Assembly (NCBI GenBank): GCA_035461345.1
Contig: DATHVJ010000149.1
Location: forward strand, 1 to 8,429
Direction of reading: 5' to 3'
Length of the DNA: 8,429 bases
Origin: DASPWW01 sp035461345
Lineage (GTDB): Bacteria; Actinomycetota; Thermoleophilia; Solirubrobacterales; 70-9
Part shown: positions 5,775 to 8,429 of the stretch, piece by piece
Numbering within the stretch: the stretch's first letter is position 1
Layout of the letters: the number at the start of each line of letters is the position of its first letter
Made by a program: the position numbers and the translations under genes
The notes under the pieces: generated by a model
What the model saw: only the letters and a program-made list of their open reading frames with translations
Told to the model about the DNA's origin: nothing
The model's database searches: none

Positions 5775-6197
5775 TCACCGGCGCCGAGCCAGCCACCCGA
5801 ACCCGAGCGCCGCGGCGAGGTTGAACGCGCCGGCGAGCCACAGCGCGGCGCGCGCGCCCGGTCTCCGGAAGGCGGGCGAGCCCGACCACAGGACGTCGGT
5901 CCCGAGCTCGGTCGCCCGCAGCCACGCGACCGCCCACCAGTCCTCGGGCTCTCCGCGTGCCTCGGCGACGGCGTGGGCGGCGGCGTAGGTGAGCCAGATC
6001 GGACCGCAGCGCCGAAACAGGTGCTCGGCGTCGGGGGAGGGGTGCTCGTGGCCGATCGCGCGCAGCGTCGCCGCCGGGGCGAGGATTGCCGCCGAGCCGA
6101 GCAGCAGGTCGAAGGCGATCAGGTTGCGGTTCGTGAGCCGCAGCGTCTCCTCGAGGGTCACGGACGTGATCGAAACAGATATTCGGGCGCCGAGCAT
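5775..6197 (-). CDS. Small multi-pass membrane protein, function unknown
   Basis: This protein is about 140 residues with hydrophobic segments at roughly 26-45, 63-80, 87-106 and 116-136. The third is semi-polar (WWAVAWLRATELGTDVLW). Conserved-looking features are RCGPIWLTYAAAHAVA, EPEDWWA and SPAFRRPGAR. I recall similar unnamed actinobacterial proteins but no function. The start is uncertain: ATG at 6197 gives 140 residues, while GTG at 6161 would give 128 and removes a segment that looks unlike a protein N-terminus. Neither start has a clear ribosome binding site. The stop codon abuts the lipoprotein stop in a TGATCA palindrome. It is divergent from the RpiR gene. Confidence 0.75.
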   Translation of the reverse strand: MLGARISVSITSVTLEETLRLTNRNLIAFDLLLGSAAILAPAATLRAIGHEHPSPDAEHLFRRCGPIWLTYAAAHAVAEARGEPEDWWAVAWLRATELGTDVLWSGSPAFRRPGARAALWLAGAFNLAAALGFGWLARRR

Positions 6198-6288
6198 CGC
6201 GGACGAAGCCCGCGACTCCGAGGCGACTGGCAGGTGGGCTCTTGTTTATGGAAGGGAAGCCCCCGATCCCGTCGAAACCAACCGTGCC

Positions 6289-7161
6289 GTGGCCAAGACA
6301 GCGACCAAGTCCCGCAGCACCCGCAACGGCGGGCGCTCGTCGAGCACCAAGACCCTGTCCGAGTACATCACCGAGCGCTTCGACGAGTTCTCCCGCTCGC
6401 AGAAGGACGTCGCCCGCTACATCGTCGACCACCTCGACGAGGCGGCGTTCCAGACCGCTGAGGAGCTCGCGCGCCGCGCCAACACCTCGTCCTCGACCGT
6501 AGTCAGGTTCTCCCAGGCGCTCGGCTTCGAGGGCTACCCCGAGCTCCAGCAGGCGGCGATCGAGGAGTACCGCCGCCGCGCGCCGGAGGGCAACGGCCCG
6601 GCGCAGCTGTTCGACTTCGACCACTCCGAGTTCGAGGCGTCGCTCGCCAGCGACCACTCGAACGTCGAGGAGACCGCCCGCAGCCTGACCCGCGAGCAGA
6701 TCGAGGCGTGCGTGAGCGCGCTCGCCACCTCGCAGCGCGTCGTCATCGTCGGCGTCGAGCAGATGGCGTTCTTCGCCAGCTACCTGCGCCACCTGCTGGC
6801 GCTGCTCGACATCCGCTGCGAGGTCGTGTCCAGCTCGCGTCAGGACGCGCTCAACCGGCTCGGACGCGTGGACGAGGACACGCTCGTCGTCGCGTTCTCG
6901 GCCGGCCGCGCCCATCCGCTCGTCGTGCGCTCGATGAAGCTGGCGCGCCACCGTCGCGCCCGCACCCTCGCGATCACCGACGCGACGCTGTCCGACGTCG
7001 GCGAGCACGCCGAGCTGACGCTGTACTACTCCTCGAACAGCCCGTCGTTCACGCGCTCCAACTCGGCCCTGCTGGCCCTCGTCCAGGCGCTCGCCTACGG
7101 GGTCTACTCGCGCGACAAGGCCGCGTACAAGGACCAGATCCGCGCGTTCAAGCTGAAGTAG
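6289..7161 (+). CDS. MurR/RpiR-family transcriptional regulator (HTH + SIS)
   Basis: This is a 290-residue regulator of the usual family length. After a basic Ser/Thr/Lys-rich tail (1-20) comes the N-terminal HTH_6 domain (about 22-98), with the recognition region QTAEELARRANTSSSTVVRF (55-74) and the family signature QALGFEGYPEL. The C-terminal SIS domain covers about 138-270 (VVIVGVEQMAFFAS, DTLVVAFSAGR, TLAITDATLS). SIS domains bind phosphosugars, and members usually control sugar-phosphate or amino-sugar genes. No such gene is in the window, so the target is unknown. I chose the GTG at 6289 because the frame upstream (from 5989) is the antisense of the neighbouring membrane gene and has no better start. 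There is no well-spaced ribosome binding site. The 3' end overlaps the convergent membrane gene by 14 bp. Confidence 0.9.
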   Translation: MAKTATKSRSTRNGGRSSSTKTLSEYITERFDEFSRSQKDVARYIVDHLDEAAFQTAEELARRANTSSSTVVRFSQALGFEGYPELQQAAIEEYRRRAPEGNGPAQLFDFDHSEFEASLASDHSNVEETARSLTREQIEACVSALATSQRVVIVGVEQMAFFASYLRHLLALLDIRCEVVSSSRQDALNRLGRVDEDTLVVAFSAGRAHPLVVRSMKLARHRRARTLAITDATLSDVGEHAELTLYYSSNSPSFTRSNSALLALVQALAYGVYSRDKAAYKDQIRAFKLK

Positions 7162-7756
7162 CCGCGCGGCTCAGCGGCTCGGCCGCGGCGCGCTCCCAGG
7201 CCGAGTCCTGGTACCGGATCATCGCGATCATCGCGGGAAGCGCGACCAGCGCCCCCGAGATCACCGCCGCGGCCAGCGAGTGATCGAAGATCAGGATCGC
7301 CGCCAGGGCCGCGGTCGAGCCGGCGAGCACCGCCGTGATCACCGCGACCATGCCGGCGACCGTCCGGTATCCCTGCCAGCGATCGCCGGGCACTCGCTGC
7401 ATGAGGAGCCGCTCCGCGGGCGGGACGCGCACCAGGTACGGAGCGATCTCCGGCGCGTGCTCGAAGTAGTAGCCGCGCAGCAGGGCGATCCGGCGCGCGT
7501 ACTCGGTGTCCTCGATCGAGGACTGCAGCGCCCGCTCGAAGGTGACAACGCCAACGAAGGCCAGGGTCGGCAGGAGAACGAGGCCGAACCCGTAGAAGGC
7601 CGCCCCCAAGCTGCTTGCAGTCGCCACGAGGCCCATGGCGACGAGGCCGCCGGAGACCGCCGCGAGGAACATGTTCGCCCGCCCGGTCGACTCGGCGATC
7701 GTCGCGGAGCGGGCGCCCTGGAGCACGAAATGCTCCGTGGTCACGAACGTGACCAC
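7148..7756 (-). CDS. Four-helix integral membrane protein, function unknown
   Basis: This is a 202-residue protein from the first standard start codon (GTG 7756). Helices lie at about 30-48, 53-72, 133-156 and 160-182. A soluble middle section of 60 residues contains YARRIALLRGYYFEHAPEIAPYL. The N-terminal motif VTFVTTEHFVLQGARSATI and ESTGRA are landmarks of an unnamed actinobacterial membrane family I recall, with no known role. The true start is probably upstream. The frame stays open to 7847, a strong ribosome binding site lies at 7816-7824, and a -10 box lies at 7844-7849, yet no ATG, GTG, TTG or CTG occurs between them and 7756. No ribosome binding site precedes the GTG at 7756. The stop lies inside the last codons of the RpiR gene. 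Confidence 0.8.
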   Translation of the reverse strand: MVTFVTTEHFVLQGARSATIAESTGRANMFLAAVSGGLVAMGLVATASSLGAAFYGFGLVLLPTLAFVGVVTFERALQSSIEDTEYARRIALLRGYYFEHAPEIAPYLVRVPPAERLLMQRVPGDRWQGYRTVAGMVAVITAVLAGSTAALAAILIFDHSLAAAVISGALVALPAMIAMIRYQDSAWERAAAEPLSRAATSA

Positions 7757-7815
7757 CGTGGAGCGCGGGTCGGCCTCGTCGGTGCTGCGCGGGTCGCTGT
7801 CGGTCGCGGCTACCC

Positions 7816-7824
7816 CTCCTCCTT
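7816..7824 (-). promoter_or_regulatory. Strong ribosome binding site without a start codon behind it
   Basis: On the - strand AAGGAGGAG is followed by GGGTAGCC. The in-frame codons at normal spacing are GTA (7811-7813), GCC and GCG. None is a usual start, and the frame is open into the four-helix membrane protein. Confidence 0.6.
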
Positions 7825-7843
7825 GGCGGCCGAGGTGGCGCGG

Positions 7844-7849
7844 AGCTTA
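7844..7849 (-). promoter_or_regulatory. -10 box (TAAGCT) for the four-helix membrane protein gene
   Basis: On the - strand TAAGCT fits TAnnnT and would start transcription near 7837, about 13 bases before the AAGGAGGAG ribosome binding site. The -35 is not recognisable. Confidence 0.4.
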
Positions 7850-8038
7850 TCGTCGCAACCCGCGTCGACTCTGAGGATCGCCTAGAGGAGGATGGGTGCA
7901 AGTCAACGAGCCCGGAGCCCGCTCCTGAGCGCGCGGGCCTGCTCCTTGTCCTCCTCGCGCATTGCGGAAGCGCGGCACACCCGTGCGCTCCGCGGCTTCA
8001 TTCCCTCCTACCAGTAAGCAAGAGCCCGGTTCATCCTT

Positions 8039-8093
8039 GCGCGATGCGTGAGCACGACCTTGTTCGCATCGGTAAGGCGGGCATCGCGCGAAC
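8039..8093. repeat. Nested inverted repeats ahead of the SRPBCC gene
   Basis: GCGCGATGC (8039-8047) is a perfect inverted repeat of GCATCGCGC (8081-8089). A third segment, CGCATCG (8065-8071), can pair with the first over 7 bp. GTTCGC (8062-8067) can pair with GCGAAC (8088-8093). The three pairings exclude one another. They lie 54-108 bases ahead of the start codon. Confidence 0.55.
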
Positions 8094-8114
8094 ACGGCCG
8101 CCGATAGGCTCGTT
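8090..8114 (+). promoter_or_regulatory. Possible promoter of the SRPBCC gene
   Basis: Two readings are possible. GAAC (8090-8093), a 17-base gap and CGTT (8111-8114) resemble an ECF-sigma promoter. Alternatively, TAGGCT (8105-8110) fits the housekeeping TAnnnT -10. Either would start transcription near 8117-8121, shortly before the ribosome binding site at 8135. Confidence 0.25.
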
Positions 8115-8146
8115 CGATCTCGTGACCATCTACCGGGAGGTCCTCG

Positions 8147-8429
8147 ATGGCACACATGGGCGGCAGCGCTAGCGCTGTGATCGACGCACCTGTCGAGGAG
8201 GTGTGGGCGGTGGTGGAGGACGTGCTCACGGCGCCGGAGTGGCAGGGCGGCCTGGTGGCGATGTCGGCCTTGGAGCGCGATGCCAATCGGCGCCCGACGC
8301 TGGTGGAGAGCGAGAACGACATCAAGGTCAGGCATGTCAAGACGCAGGTGCGGTTCCGCTACGAACCTCCCACGCACCTTTCCTGGACGCAGGAGAAGGG
8401 TGATCTGAAGTCGGTCGAGGGTTCCTGGA
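8147..8429 (+). CDS. SRPBCC-superfamily protein, 5' part
   Basis: This is the first 94 codons of a gene that runs off the right edge. A GGGAGG ribosome binding site (8135-8140) ends 6 bases before the ATG, making this one of the best-defined starts in the window. The sequence begins MAHMGGSASAVIDAPVEEVW and continues VVEDVLTAPEWQGGL, the usual opening strand and helices of a START/polyketide-cyclase-like SRPBCC domain. The later strands run through VKTQVRFRYEPPTHLSW. Such domains bind hydrophobic ligands in a deep pocket; the ligand and role are unknown. Of 94 codons, 14 end in A or T, clearly more than in the neighbours. The C-terminus and any fused domain lie outside the window. Confidence 0.85.
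   Translation, partial: MAHMGGSASAVIDAPVEEVWAVVEDVLTAPEWQGGLVAMSALERDANRRPTLVESENDIKVRHVKTQVRFRYEPPTHLSWTQEKGDLKSVEGSW

Larger units (their letters stand above)
7850..8146. other. Intergenic region with hairpins and tiny open frames, no firm gene
   Basis: Together with the upstream part of the membrane gene's leader, this stretch exceeds 300 bases without a supported gene. It holds a hairpin at 7914-7945 (GGAGC with GCTCC, and CCGC with GCGG) and two tiny overlapping frames on opposite strands: 7892-8017 (+, 41 codons) and 7903-8001 (-, 32 codons). Each is preceded by a purine-rich run placed too close to its ATG. Nested inverted repeats follow at 8039-8093, then the leader of the SRPBCC gene. 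No tRNA or known RNA is seen. Confidence 0.6.

Noticed and set aside
5989..6288. N-terminal extension of the RpiR gene by 100 codons
   Set aside because: It is the antisense of the membrane protein gene and of the divergent intergenic region; family length and motif positions fit the GTG at 6289.
5728..7008. - strand open frame of 426 codons spanning the small membrane gene and most of the RpiR gene
   Set aside because: Charged low-complexity translation that contradicts two supported genes with motifs and matching codon bias.
8112..8119. GTTCGATC resembling a tRNA T-loop
   Set aside because: The flanking bases do not form a T-stem, and no anticodon or acceptor arms can be drawn around it.
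8044..8172. 42-codon + frame overlapping the start of the SRPBCC gene
   Set aside because: It looks fairly protein-like but has no ribosome binding site and overlaps a well-defined start; probably chance.

Overview
The window is very GC-rich with strongly G/C-ending codons. Its gene content is a chromosomal, ordinary-looking actinobacterial mix: a DHA2-like MFS exporter, a two-domain HtaA-like secreted protein, a secreted protein with a DPEW motif, a PepSY-like protein, an RpiR regulator and a four-helix membrane protein. I recall this combination from Thermoleophilia (Solirubrobacterales and relatives). That placement rests on remembered family resemblance, not on a search. I see no phage, transposon, plasmid, CRISPR, rRNA or tRNA feature.

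Layout, left to right. The 3' end of an unidentified + gene (1-77) meets a PepSY-like protein on the - strand (102-431), with a bidirectional hairpin between them. A 94 bp divergent gap separates the PepSY gene from an MFS transporter (526-2187, +). That gene ends inside the same CTAG tetranucleotide as a convergent two-gene - strand operon: an FMN-type PPOX-family protein (2549-3019) followed 8 bp later by a cupin (2184-2540). A divergent promoter region (about 3020-3129) then leads to a run of exported-protein genes on the + strand: the DPEW protein (3130-4110), the HtaA-like protein (4178-5272) and a small lipoprotein (5289-5774). The last two look like an operon. Their convergent neighbour is a small membrane protein (5775-6197, -). 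Next come an RpiR/SIS regulator (6289-7161, +), a four-helix membrane protein (7148-7756 or longer, -), a roughly 330 bp gap with several inverted repeats, and the 5' part of an SRPBCC gene (8147 to the window edge, +).

How the genes work together: most encode envelope or exported products, or small single-domain enzymes, and I see no pathway linking them. The cupin/PPOX pair and the HtaA-like/lipoprotein pair are the only likely operons. The RpiR regulator has no sugar gene beside it.

I did not find a convincing new biological system. The points most worth a second look are: the four-helix membrane protein gene with a promoter-like box and strong ribosome binding site but no usable start codon; the nested inverted repeats ahead of the SRPBCC gene; the repeated TACGAT -10 box with a probable leaderless PPOX transcript; the alternating repeats in the leader of the DPEW gene; and three convergent gene pairs with abutting or overlapping stop codons.
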